64,000 nucleotides of DNA from Brachionus rotundiformis (Eukaryota; Rotifera; Eurotatoria; Ploima; Brachionidae): contig JAESIW010000199.1 of NCBI GenBank assembly GCA_016802295.1, forward strand, positions 644,890 to 708,889. Reading direction: 5' to 3'. The stretch's first letter is position 1; every line of letters starts with the position of its first letter. Both the position numbers and the translations under genes were made by a program. The notes beneath the pieces were generated by a model that was not told the origin of the DNA, did not search any database, and was given only the letters and a program-made list of their open reading frames with translations. Positions 34,735-45,719 of this stretch are shown in pieces.

Positions 34735-35989
34735 ATGTCTAGGTTAAATGAAAAGCCAGTGGTGCCGTTCTGGAAGGACGCACTGATGCAAATAGCTGCT
34801 GGAGGCACGGCTGGCTTTGTTGAAATATGTATTATGCATCCATTGGATGTGGTCAAGACTAGGTTTCAGTTCCAACGCGGCTTCTCTCATTCCAATTACA
34901 CATCTATTTCAGATTGCTTCCGAAAGACGGTCAAAAATGAAGGCTTTTTGGCCATTTACAAAGGAATCTTGCCACCTATATTAGCCGAAACGCCCAAAAG
35001 GGCTACTAAATTTTTTACTTTCGAACAATATAAACAGCTTTTTTCATTCGGCTCACCTGTTCCTACATCCCAAGTAGATAAAAAAATAAATATATTTTTC
35101 TTTCAAATATATTTTATATTTTTTATCTGACAAGAGTTTGATTTTAGCCGGACTTTTTGCTGGTCTCACTGAAGCAATTGTGGTAAATCCATTCGAAGTG
35201 GTCAAAGTGCGACTTCAAACTGATCAGCAACAGTTTTCAAAAGTATTTAAATTCTAAAGGCATTATCATCATAGATCTAAATTTTTAATTAGCAAAAAAG
35301 TTCATTTGAGACAGCAAGATTAATTTATAAAGAAGGTGGCATTGGTACCAATGGACTTAACCGTGGTCTCACTTCGACTCTTGGTCGACATGGGATTTGG
35401 AACATGATTTACTTTGGTTTCTACCATAACATCAAAATTTACATTCCTAAAAGCGATGTATGTCTATTTATCTATTTTGTTATTTTAAAACTTCAGTATA
35501 GTCCAGCTTAAGTATATATTAAACAGAGACATAGTAAAGCAGTTAGGTCATAGTAAAACAGTAAGTGAATTATCTGAAAGTTATTTTGGATAAATTTTTT
35601 TCCATCATTTTAACCAGAACAAACATTTTTATTTTATTGCGAATAAGCTTATGATAAGATATAAACAAATTTATATAATACTTGTTTAATAGAATAAAGG
35701 TATGGAATATTTTTGGAGATGTTTGACTGGATTTACAGCCGGATCTATAGCATCCACAGTCAACATACCATGGGACGTTGCTAAATCAAGAATTCAAGGC
35801 TACCACGCAGACAATTCACCAAGAAAATACAAAACATGTATTCAAACTATTTTACTAGTACATAAGGAGGAGGGTTTTAGGGCATTATTTAAGGGCTTAA
35901 GTCCCAAGCTGTTGAGACTGGGGCCTGGTGGAGCAATTATGATGATTGCCTATGAAGAAATTTACAATTATCTAAAATTTAATTTATAA
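34735..35989 (+). CDS. SLC25A21: Mitochondrial 2-oxodicarboxylate carrier
   Basis: Four exons, 34735-35073, 35135-35242, 35293-35457 and 35693-35989, all phase 0, give 302 residues (human about 299). The carrier exchanges 2-oxoadipate and 2-oxoglutarate across the inner membrane in lysine and tryptophan breakdown. Three mitochondrial-carrier repeats are visible. Repeat 1 has HPLDVVKTRFQFQ, repeat 2 has NPFEVVKVRLQ and repeat 3 has IPWDVAKSRIQG, each the PxD/ExxK/RxR signature with an R in place of K at some positions. GLTEAIVVNPFEVVKV and RHGIWNMIYFGFY are close to the vertebrate protein and separate it from other carriers. Exons 2 and 4 begin at the AG acceptors that keep these motifs in frame. 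The start is the ATG at 34735, which has no ATG upstream in frame. Confidence 0.93.
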
Positions 35990-36018
35990 TAAAACTAAAA
36001 AAAATAAACAAAAAATTA

Positions 36019-38631
36019 TTAAAATCTTCCCAAAGCGAGCATGTCTAAACTTTGACCAAGCTTATTTGAACCATTGTCCAGTAATTCATAAAATGATTCA
36101 TAAATAGTCTTTTCAGAATCAGAATCTATAATATTAGACAAGTCTATTGAAGGATCAACAGTTGTGACAGGGGTGCTTGTTACTGGCACCGGGATTGAAC
36201 TAGATGTTGTTTTAGAATTTTCCAAAAGCTTGTCCAATATTGAACCACGATCAGGAGTGGAAGAGGCAATGGGTGTCGTGCTTGAATCGAAATTTGTTTC
36301 CATGGTTACATTCTCCTGATCGTCATACTCTGCTGAATCGGAAAAAAACTGCTCATCGGATCGTTTGGATCGTTTGCTTTCTGTTTCTGGCAAATTTTGA
36401 TCTGATCTTTTGAGAAAATTTGAATTTGACTGATTGGATCCCAGATCCTTGAAACATAAATATCAACAAAAAATGTAAAAAAATATTAAGAAATTTTCAA
36501 ATTTTTTTTATTAACTTGTTTAATGCAGACAGCTCTGGCAGTCCAGAAACCATTGTTGCACTTGATTGAGCTAGTGATGCCTCCAATGGGTTGATAGCCT
36601 AGTTCACACATGTACTTGAAAACACATCCATTACCAAACAATGGTACTCCGTTTGATCCCAAAAAAGACGGCTGATTACAACTTTCTACCGATATGAAGC
36701 TCTTAAAGCCTTCGGTTGAATGATCTGGATAGTTGGCACACACCACTAAAATGAAAATAAATTCATAATAATCTTTTAAATATAAGCCAAAATTTAAATA
36801 GGTAAAAAAATAAATAAGATATTTTACCAGGTCGATTTGTCACTTGGTCTTGAGCATCTTATTTTAATTATTTTAATTTTAATTAATAAATAAAAAAAGC
36901 TGATTTTAATTTAAAAAAGAATACTATTCGATGCAGGAAAGCGCTCTAGTTGTCCAGTTGTGTAGATAAGTCTTTGTCCGTATTCATCGTATATTGGATG
37001 CTGAGAATAGTGGTAGTGATGGTGAGGGTTGGGGTTGTTAAAATGAGTATGATAGTCATGAATTGGGTGATCGAACTGCATGGGGTCAGCATCAGGGATG
37101 TATATATTGTCGTGATGAGGATGGTAGTGGTCATAGTGATTAAAAAAATGCTCTGGATAGTGGCTATGGTGATAGTCGTTCCATAAACTGTGCCCAGTTA
37201 AATAGTCCGATCCGACTATTTTTTCAAACAAAGAGCTTTTGGAGTCGGTTTCGTCAGGCTTTTGGCTCTTGCTGGCTAAAAAGTCCAATAGATTCAAATG
37301 ATGGTGGTCATGATGGTGTGGATGATGATAATGGTGGTGATGAAATGGATGAGCAAAATCATGGGCAGAATTAATATCAAAATAATCATAATAAAATTCA
37401 TAGAATTTATTGTACATTTCTTCAAGCTGGTTGAGATTGGCAAAAGGCGCCTTCGAATGCCATTTGAGTAGAGCATCGTTGGCTGCTTTTGCCGCTAATG
37501 AATCCCTCAATTTCAAATGCACCTCATAATTTGGACTTGACAACAAAGAGCTTAACAAATTGTTCACTGAGTCTTTTTTATTGTTTTTTTTTTCTTTTTT
37601 TCTCAAAAATTTATAAATTTGTTTTAATTGTTTTGAAGCTATAAAAATAAAATATTATTTTTTTGCTTATAATTATCTATAAATTACATAATTTGTCACT
37701 ATCTTGATCATTTCCAGCCTTTTTGGAAATTTTTCTCTTACTTTGCTTTGGCTTATCGGCTTCATAGTCAGTGTATTCATCGTCATCATTTGATTTATCT
37801 GATTCTTCTTCATCTTTTTTTTATTAAAATTCAAAATTAAACAAAAAAAACATAAGTTTAGTTAAGAGGAGCCGGAAACTTTTGTTAAACATAGAGCCAT
37901 TAGGACAGCATTGAGAGGTACCTTAGAAAAAGAGTTATTCCAGGCTGCCTTTGTATACTAAACTTATGCTGTTAAATGGCTCTAAGTTTACTGGGCAGTG
38001 GCAAAGGAGTAGTGGTCGTGGTGCTAGTTGTAGTCTTGGTTGTGGTAGAGGTAGTAGTTGTCAAAGGCTGTTTGATGAATAAGCCTAGAGCTTGACTTTT
38101 TTGGAATATTTCCTCATCTTCAAAGCGACTATCGCTATTCAAAATTGAGTTCAGGTCTTGCTGAACTAAAGGCGTATAAGTTGGTGAAGGTGAACTCAAC
38201 TTAAGCAAATTTTTTAGAAAAATGTCAGAAAATCTACTCTGGTTAGCTGGTAATAAAATTATTCAAGATGAGGCTTAGGTAATTAAAGAATACAAACCAT
38301 CTTCGCGCTTTACCAAGTCACTTAGAGACTTTAAATCTTAAAGAAAAATTACTATAGAAAATCAGAATTTAGATTTTTAATTTGTCGTAAAAATACCTGG
38401 ATCAAAATTGGTCAATGATCTGGTTGCCAAAATGTCTCTTAAAGCTGTTTGTTCCAAGGATCTTTTGAGTAAAACATCTTTTGATTTTAAATTTAAAAAT
38501 AAATTAATTAATATTTAATAAATTGTACTTTTATCTTGACCAACGTTGTTTGATTCGTCTGATTGGACATCAAGCATATGTACATATAATATCAGATGAG
38601 TAGATAAGATAAGAAAAAATTGTCGTTGCAT
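36019..38631 (-). CDS. Secreted His-rich protein with a sushi (CCP) domain
   Basis: Nine exons (38631-38529, 38477-38397, 38336-38298, 38246-37992, 37813-37688, 37638-36925, 36857-36828, 36745-36516, 36447-36019) give 668 residues. Every junction but the last is phase 1, a pattern typical of modular secreted proteins. Residues 1-24 form a signal peptide. Exons 2-4 hold LLKRS and VKRED, possible dibasic processing sites, and end in a Thr-only stretch (TTTTSTTTKTTTSTTTTT). Exon 5 is acidic. Exon 6 is very His/Tyr/Pro-rich (runs such as HHHHYHHPHHHDHHH), likely metal-binding. Exon 8 is one sushi domain: C-x-n-C with YMCELGYQPIG and CNNGFWTARAVC. The last exon has two KR-rich sites (SKRSKRSD) and a Ser/Thr-rich tail. 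Probably an extracellular matrix or secretory-gland protein; no orthologue recognised. Confidence 0.75.
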
Positions 38632-38971
38632 TTTTTATTTTTTTATATTAAGAATTTGTCTATGAATATCGAATAAAGTATTTAATTTAGAAATAAGCTT
38701 TAATTTAATTTTTTTAAATTTAATTAAAATCGATTCTATTCTAAAATCTTTTATTTAATTAAAAATTTAGAGCAAAAAAATTCAGATCATCTTTTTTTCC
38801 AAATTAAATTTGATTTTTAAATTGTGAAAGATTAATTCAAAAAAATATTTTTTAATTATTGTCATTTTAATTTAAATAATTAAATAAACAAATCATAAAA
38901 ATGTTATTAAATTAAATTTTAATAACTTGTAAAAAAATTGAAATTAGTAATTTAAAATATTTGGTGTATTT

Positions 38972-39030
38972 TCATCACCCTCCTCTTTTCGCAACCGGGC
39001 TTGGGACCGGCTATGGCAGAGTTATGATGA
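38972..39030 (-). ncRNA. Twister self-cleaving ribozyme (3' copy of element 2)
   Basis: Same sequence as 7980-8038 on the opposite strand: P1 TCATCA/TGATGA, P2 CTCT/AGAG, P4 CCGG/CCGG around GTCCCAAG. Cleavage is expected between the complements of 39024 and 39023. Confidence 0.92.
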
Positions 39031-39387
39031 CGTCTTTCCCTAAGAAGCCAGTGGGACGTTCATCATAAACAGCGCCACTCATCCGAGCACTCAATGGCTG
39101 CGAACTCGACAACTGTTTAGACTAGCTTGGAACCACAAACCAAGCGACTTCTCTCTCACTCGAGATAAAGTCTTAACTTAAGGCTTCCAAAGTTACGTAC
39201 TATCTGCAGAGGGTCAGCTGTACAGCAGATTCTCGCTCCTTTCGGATTCTATACTGGGAGATGGTCGAAGCCAGCGGCGCCCTCATACGACAAGACTTGG
39301 ACAAAGACCCGTAGGCCTATGTACCCGCCATACAGCTCTTCTGCAGACTACGTGAAAGACCACATGCACATACGATGCATGTGGCTG

Positions 39388-39448
39388 CCACCACCCTCCT
39401 CTTTTTTCATCAGGGCTTGGGACCTGCGGATCGGCAGAGTTATGGTGA
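39388..39448 (-). ncRNA. Twister self-cleaving ribozyme (5' copy of element 2)
   Basis: Same sequence as 7556-7616 on the opposite strand: P1 TCACCA/TGGTGG, P4 CAGG/CCTG. Cleavage is expected between the complements of 39442 and 39441. Confidence 0.9.
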
Positions 39449-39521
39449 CTAACATTTTTTAAAATTGTTTTATTATGAAAATTTAAAAAATGAAATGATT
39501 TAAATGACCAAAATGACATCC

Positions 39522-39532
39522 TATTTATACCC
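39522..39532 (-). promoter_or_regulatory. TATA box of the twister element, copy 2
   Basis: GGTATAAATA on the minus strand, 81 bases before the 5' ribozyme cleavage site. It is conserved with copy 1 in sequence and spacing. Confidence 0.5.
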
Positions 39533-39807
39533 TTTTGACTACATGACTCATTCAAACCAATTTAACTAATTTAACTTACAATCAATAAGTCAGGTGACTT
39601 TTTTTTTTGATTCTAGTTACAGTTTCTTTTTTGACAATCAGGACTTGACAGAATTTTGGCGAATCCTTTCAAATTTTTTTTTTAGAAAAAAATATTTTTT
39701 TTATATTTAGATTAAATAATAAAAAATAAAAATAAAGTTTATATAGTATATTAAATTATTATTTGTTTTAAATTATTTTATGAAGAAAATTAAGTAGTAT
39801 AAATTTA

Positions 39808-40077
39808 TTTTTTTTTTTAACCTTGTTCACTCCTTTTGGAGCATAGGGGGAGTTCATCTCCTTTCTAAGTACCTTTTGAGCGAAGGCTCCGATCTGACAC
39901 AGAAGTGACTGCATCGAGTTGATCATCTATGCCGTAATTATTTAAATACCCAGTCGAAAACTGGTCGCCCCGTACTACAGAGACATTCATAAGATTCTCT
40001 CCCCTTGCGGGGATCGAACCTTCGACCCTCTGCTTGAATGACTAACAGGCAAATCTCTAGGCTACACGGGCTAATAA
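39808..40077 (-). mobile_element. tRNA-derived SINE with target-site duplication
   Basis: Read on the minus strand, the head is tRNA-like: AGCCCGTGTAGCCTAGAGAT with an A box (TAGCCTAGAGA, 40064-40054) and, 35 bases on, a perfect B box (GGTTCGATCCC, 40020-40010). A body of about 170 bases follows, then a poly(A) tail at 39808-39820. The 10-base direct repeat TATAAATTTA flanks it at 39798-39807 and 40078-40087. These are the marks of a SINE transcribed by RNA polymerase III and inserted by a LINE. It looks intact. Confidence 0.9.
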
Positions 40078-40486
40078 TATAAATTTATGGTAACCTGAAA
40101 TTGATAATTGATTCAAATATCATTTCAATTCGAAGAGTTTATCTTAGGATATTTGAATTAATCTGTAATTATTTTTATCTAATACGCTTTAGATTTTATG
40201 TAAATTTGAAAAATTAATTATTTCTTTAAAATATTTTCTCGATTGATTAGATCGACATTTAAATTTAAATATATAAACTCATTTTTTGTAAAGTTTACCT
40301 TGAATTTATTTGAAAAGTATTAGTAAACTTTCATTCAAAATTAAGAATTAAATTAAAAAATGAAATTAAAATATTGAATTCCAAACAAATTCTTTTCTTC
40401 CAATATCTTTGAAATATAAAATCTAAAGATTAACTGAGAAAATATTAAAATCAGAAAAACTTGAATAGCTTTTTTACCTTAAGAAA

Positions 40487-40820
40487 GGCAAGTTGAAGTT
40501 TATGGTCAAATTAAAATGATCATGCTCAAAAATTATTATAAAAATATATTTTTATATATTTTCGACTAAAAAATTTTTTTGCAGAATCGCATTTTTAAAG
40601 TAAACATTCAATGTTAAGCTTAAATTTTTATGTCTGCAAATTTCTGCAAAAATTTAATGTATGCAGAATTTTGCACAATACTCGTTTATCATTTAACATG
40701 TTCTGTTACACAAGAAAATCTATCTCTGCATTACATTTTTCAATTAAAAAGAATATAAAAAATTAAAAAAATAATTTTTGAGCATGATCGTTTTAATTTG
40801 ATCATAAACTTCAATATGCC
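40487..40820. mobile_element. MITE with ~50-bp inverted repeats and 8-bp target-site duplication
   Basis: Terminal inverted repeats start GGCA and run about 50 bases with few mismatches (left GGCAAGTTGAAGTTTATGGT, right complement GGCATATTGAAGTTTATGAT). The perfect 8-bp duplication TTAAGAAA flanks the 334-bp unit at 40479-40486 and 40821-40828. An 8-bp duplication points to a hAT-type transposase supplied in trans. No ORF inside. Confidence 0.85.
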
Positions 40821-40828
40821 TTAAGAAA

Positions 40829-40913
40829 TACCAAATTTTACGTAAATTTTCGTAAATTACCACTTTTTTCGTAATTTTACAAAAGTTATCGTAAATTTAC
40901 GTAAAATTTGGTA
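40829..40913. repeat. Foldback palindrome next to the MITE
   Basis: TACCAAATTTTACGTAAATT on the left is complementary to AATTTACGTAAAATTTGGTA on the right, with an inner imperfect pairing (GTAAATTAC / GTAATTTTAC) and a short T-rich centre. It starts directly after the MITE's target-site duplication, and is possibly a separate small foldback element. Confidence 0.75.
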
Positions 40914-43074
40914 AAAACACTAGTATCAAATCATTACTGTAATTTAGTTCTGTAAAATGTTAAATGCGATAAAATAAGTCTGCAAATAATTCTGCAAGTT
41001 TCTGCATATTTCACACCATCGAAAGGTGCTCTCAAAAAGTGTGCAATTACTCTGCAGGATTTGTGCAGAATTATATTTTCGAATCAAGTTAAGTTGCTTA
41101 AGCATTTTAAAGAACTAAATTATTCCGTAAAAAAGCTTTTCAAGTATTCTGAATTGAAAGGAACTTCACAACCAAACTTGGGTCAAAAATCAGACAAATT
41201 ATTTTTACATTTATGTTAGATATGTCTCAGAGGACCACATGTCTTGCTTACAGTGTATCATTTTTTAGGTGATAAAACTTATATCAATCAAAAAAGACAA
41301 AATTATTGTAAAAATTATCGAGCTGTTTTCTTTTTATTTTTAAAATATACTGTCATAATCTTACATCAATAGAAGTTTTTTTTCTTGCCAAATTACATAG
41401 TAATTCAAATGTTTATTAAAGCGATTAATCAATTAATAAAACAAAGATCAAAATCTGTACATTGGTTATTAATCTTCTAAATTACTAAATATTTCTAATT
41501 TTTCTCACAAAAAATTCATATGTTTCAAAATGAAAATTTAGTTTTAGATTCTTGTTTAATAGGATAAATTTATTTTTAAACCACATTCAAAAGTTAACAT
41601 TTCGTATAATAATAGTTATAATATTTATTCGTAGGTTATCCGGTCAAACGAAAACCCATATCGCTACAGTAGCTTTTCATAGTTCTTTCTGGAGGCAATG
41701 TGTTCCAGTTATGTTAAATATTTGCTCGATTAGGCTCTATTAAACCCATAATTTGATGTATATATTTTTAACCAATTTAAATCTCAGTAAAACATATTTT
41801 GGCTAAGTTATGGGCCGGGATTTCATTCTTAAATGATGAAACAATTAAATAAAGATTAAAAACAATTCTCTAATTGCTTATGCCGCCGCTTGTGTATAGC
41901 CATTTGAACAATTTATTTTTTTATGAAATGACAAAAGGGTGCTAATTTAAAAAAAATTAATAAAATTTTATTCATTAAATTTATGTAAGTTCTTGGACTG
42001 CATTGATAGCAAGATTTGTTCGTGATATATTATGCTCAAGGTGATCTTGTTAATATTATTATTGAGATGATTAAAGATTTTTAATTTTTAACAGATAAAG
42101 TTCTTTAACAGACGAATTGTTTTGATATTTTTCTATTTGAATAATTTTGATAAATGTAGCTTATATTAACAAATAAAAATGGATATGGTCTGAAAATTTT
42201 ATTATTAAAAAATGATTTTAAGTTATTTTCTAATTTGAAAATTATATGCGGTATCTTTTTATGCTATACATTAACTTTTCAATCATCAAGCATAGTCATA
42301 CAATATCCAATAAGTCTACAATGGTTTTTCCAGGCTATTTGATTGCATTAAAAGACATAATTTCTAATTATTAGTTTATATTTAATACTGCAAAGATTGA
42401 ATAAAATTTATAAAAGAATGTTGGCCCATATTGGGTTTATTTGTTTGCCGTGACTGAATGCGCTATAAACTGTGAGTGGATCAGTATTGTTAATCGAATC
42501 ATAAATATATCATCTGTTAAAAGATATTCAAATAAAGTAATAAATCTATCGAATGTGAACCATTCGATTTGAAACTTTATTTCATTTTTCTCATCCAGCA
42601 AACTGTTGTAACAGTCGCAACTAACTGCTAAACATTCAATGGGAAATATTCACATTTATTATATTCATTTGTCTATATTTATAAATAAACTATTTATTAT
42701 TAATTATTTATTTAAAAAAAATTTTTTAAAAATATAGATAAATAGAAGATTTTTATTTTTGTTAAACAAAAAATATAAAAAAAATTAGATTTTTTATCAG
42801 TAATTGTTAACAATTGTCGCAGTAGGCTCAGCTTCGATTACGCACAACTAATTGAACTGCATGTGCTTGATCTTAGACTAGGCGGGAGATATATCAATTA
42901 ATTGCCAGATTAGACTTTAAATTCGTCTTCGCAATCCATCTAGACTTCAAATAGCTTTTTGACAATTTTTTGAACACTATTCCAGGATCTATAGCCTCAT
43001 TGTATTGACACTAAGCCGATAAGTCAAGCTAAACTCGTTGCTAATTAATCCGGAAATAGGCGGAGTCTTATTTC
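40914..43074. other. Intergenic stretch with TGCA-rich patches
   Basis: CTGCA motifs recur at 40980-41065 (TCTGCAAG, CTCTGCAGG), echoing the interior of the MITE, so a larger nested element may be present. The rest has no ORF of gene-like length. Confidence 0.4.
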
Positions 43075-43090
43075 ATTGGCTTATATAAAT
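43075..43090 (+). promoter_or_regulatory. Candidate core promoter of the cyclin gene
   Basis: An inverted CCAAT (ATTGG, 43075-43079) directly precedes TTATATAAAT (43081-43090), 60 bases before the cyclin ATG. Confidence 0.35.
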
Positions 43091-43149
43091 AAATAAATAT
43101 AATTAGATTGATTTATTTTTTAAAATCATTAGTGTTCAGGAGCAAAAAA

Positions 43150-44070
43150 ATGTTAAGCGATTTTGTCTATGATGACAAAACACTCGAGTGTATGCTCAAA
43201 CTTGAAGATTTTTATCTAATATGTAGCGACTACTTAAACGAAACGATCACAAATCAGACAAGATCTACCCTGGCTGTGTGGATGCTAGAGGTGTGCGAAG
43301 AAGAGAACTGCACCAACCAAGTGTTCTCACTAGCAATGAATCTATTCGACCGGTTTATGCTTAGCATTAACAATTGCAAAATAAACAAGTCATATTTGCA
43401 GCTAATCGGCTCGACATGTTTGTTCTTGTCTAGCAAGTTGCGCAACTCAAGCCCCATTAGTATACACAAATTAATCGAGTATACGGACAATTCGATCACA
43501 TTGGTTGACATACTTGACTTGGAAATAGTCATCTTGCAAAAGTTAAGATACGATGTGGACGCTATTTGTCCTAATGATTTTTTATCTATTTATTTGAACA
43601 AAATGGGCATACAACATGAACCTAATATACAAACAATTCAAAGACATTTTTATGCATTTACAGCATTGTGTTCCACTGAAATGCAGTTCTCGTTTTACCC
43701 ATCGAGTATGATTGCATTCGCATGTCTGGTGTGCGCACTAGACGGTCTATCCAACAGCACAGGTTTGCATGTTGCTCACCTTGGCCAAAATTTACTCAGT
43801 CTATTATCAAACTACTTGGTTGTTGATGCTGATTGTGTTCATCTACTAATAGAACATGTCAGTCGGTTGCTTGGTAAATCAGTAACTGGTATATGTATCC
43901 AGGAAACGACTGAATTAGAAAGCAACCAAATTAAAACGAGCAAAAAACGATGCAGTACATGTTCATCAACGTGTTCGACCAGTTCGTTAATGGAGCTTGA
44001 ATACACAACTGTTTCATCTTATTGTTTAACTCCGCCTCAAGCCAATGAATTACCGTTGCCCAATTTTTAA
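43150..44070 (+). CDS. D-type cyclin
   Basis: Single exon, 306 residues, starting at the ATG before LSDFVYDDKTL. D cyclins activate CDK4/6 to pass G1. The cyclin box is at about residues 35-140: RSTLAVWMLEVCEEENC matches the R-x(2)-L-x-x-WMLEVCEE core typical of D cyclins. NLFDRFMLSIN, QLIGSTCLFLSSKLR and HKLIEYTDNSI follow. A second cyclin fold runs to about residue 240. The C-terminus has YCLTPPQ, a TP site placed as the degron threonine of cyclin D1. The retinoblastoma-binding LxCxE motif normally near the start of D cyclins is not visible; the nearest is LECML. No intron, which is unusual for a cyclin D and might mean a retrocopy, though the frame is intact. Confidence 0.92.
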   Translation: MLSDFVYDDKTLECMLKLEDFYLICSDYLNETITNQTRSTLAVWMLEVCEEENCTNQVFSLAMNLFDRFMLSINNCKINKSYLQLIGSTCLFLSSKLRNSSPISIHKLIEYTDNSITLVDILDLEIVILQKLRYDVDAICPNDFLSIYLNKMGIQHEPNIQTIQRHFYAFTALCSTEMQFSFYPSSMIAFACLVCALDGLSNSTGLHVAHLGQNLLSLLSNYLVVDADCVHLLIEHVSRLLGKSVTGICIQETTELESNQIKTSKKRCSTCSSTCSTSSLMELEYTTVSSYCLTPPQANELPLPNF

Positions 44071-45719
44071 CCGTTTTTTTTTTTTTTACTATAATTATAT
44101 TAAGATGTAAATACTTAGTTCCATTTATATAAAATTCAATTAATTCTTTATTTTGTTATCAAATCCTAATTTTCTAAATTAATTTTAATAAAAGTATCAA
44201 ATAATCGTATTATGTTATTCTCATTAAAACAGAGTGTTATATTCTAAATAAAATCTATAGTTAACTAATTGAGATCAGTAAGATAAGAAACATGAGGTGG
44301 ACAATTACAGAAATAAAAGTTTCAAAAATGGAAAAACGAATAAGACAATCTTGAATTTTTTGCTTGTTGGAAGTCTTCCAAACTTAAGCTTTTTTGAAGT
44401 AATGATGTTGAAAAACATGCAGTGAAGCGTGTTCGAATTAAAATGAAATAAAAATATTATGGTTTCTTTATTTCAACTAATTGCGAAATAAAAATAGAAA
44501 AATGTAATTTCTAACAATAAATTTACTTATATCTTACTTCAATGACCCAACTATCCCTATTTATCATGTCTAAAAAAGAAAACGCAATTTTCTTTATAGC
44601 AGAGATACAAATTCTGTGATCTACGATCTTTTTGAGTAAACTTTTTTGAGAAAAAAGCAGATCTATTGAAGTAAATTCCTTAATTGAAAAGATTTGTGGC
44701 CATAAATCATGCTTAACTGCTCTTTTTATGACAAGACACAGGCTATGGAAATTTCACAGACTAAAACAATAGGACAATTTTATATTACAATTAAATATTG
44801 ACTGCACTATCTATTGCTAATACATTATTAAAAATAATTCAATTATTAGTATATATTTTGCCTGAGTTTAATAAATGTTGGTTATATTTATAGTAAAGAT
44901 TTAAATTAAAAACATCTTCAAAAGTCAATATAAACATTAAATTGAAATATAAAATGTAAACAGACTGTAAACAATTGCTATTGCATTATCTATTTAATTA
45001 CAACATCAAGATATTAACTTGAACGTATATCATAGGAACATAAACATCGAGAAAATTATACAGACTCCCTGAATAATTCTGATTTATTTTGTTTGGAAAA
45101 AATCTTTGACCTACAAGATTGGATATGAATATTATCTAATATTGAAAAAAGACTTTAACTTAATATAATAATTGTATATATAAAGGCCTCTGTACTTCTT
45201 TCAAGTCTATCATTTCCAAAAAAATTTTTAACAAAAATAAAAATGTTAAATATTTTTTTTTATCTATTTTAATAAAATTTCAATTTTGTATTATTTAGGA
45301 ACCTAAAATTTCTATTTAGAAAAATTGAAGAATGTTGAAATTTTAATTTAAAAAAAGTTTTGTTATTTAATGATGCTTGAATTGATTTAGCAAAAATTAT
45401 GCTTTAAAAGATCCATTTTATTCTATAAAAATTAAAAAGATAAATTATCAAACCAAATCTCGATTATCTTTCACATGTAAATATTAAATTCGACAAACAA
45501 AACGACTAAATTAACTAAATTTTTCATTCAAATTATTTTTCAATACACCTGCTTCTAAATCAAGAATATTAAAGCTGAATTTTGATTTTTATTTATGCTT
45601 GATTAACATTTCGTAACTATTAAAAAAAAAACAAATTAATTATCCTCATTCATTCTATTAAAATTTAGTATTTATAGGCTTAGAAAATAACTCAATATGA
45701 AATTTTGTTTTAACCAAAG
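44071..45719. other. Intergenic AT-rich stretch
   Basis: No ORF or recognised repeat in 1.6 kb. Confidence 0.5.

Larger units (their letters stand above)
38935..39597 (-). mobile_element. Twister-ribozyme-bounded retrozyme-like element, copy 2
   Basis: Reverse-strand homologue of 7402-8075. The body is over 95% identical; the leader is more diverged but keeps the TTATTGATTGTAAGTTAAA block and the TATA box. Both ribozymes are intact. Cleavage at both would release 39441-39024, 418 nt. The six-base length difference from copy 1 falls largely in a GAGAGA run. No target-site duplication is clear. Confidence 0.8.

Noticed and set aside
36946..37476. Ile/Thr/Leu-rich minus ORFs and a Val/Met-rich plus ORF
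   Set aside because: Out-of-frame readings of the His-codon repeats in exon 6 of the sushi protein.
39283..39555. 90-codon minus ORF across the twister element
   Set aside because: It runs through the ribozyme and into the leader, and is not conserved as a frame in copy 1.
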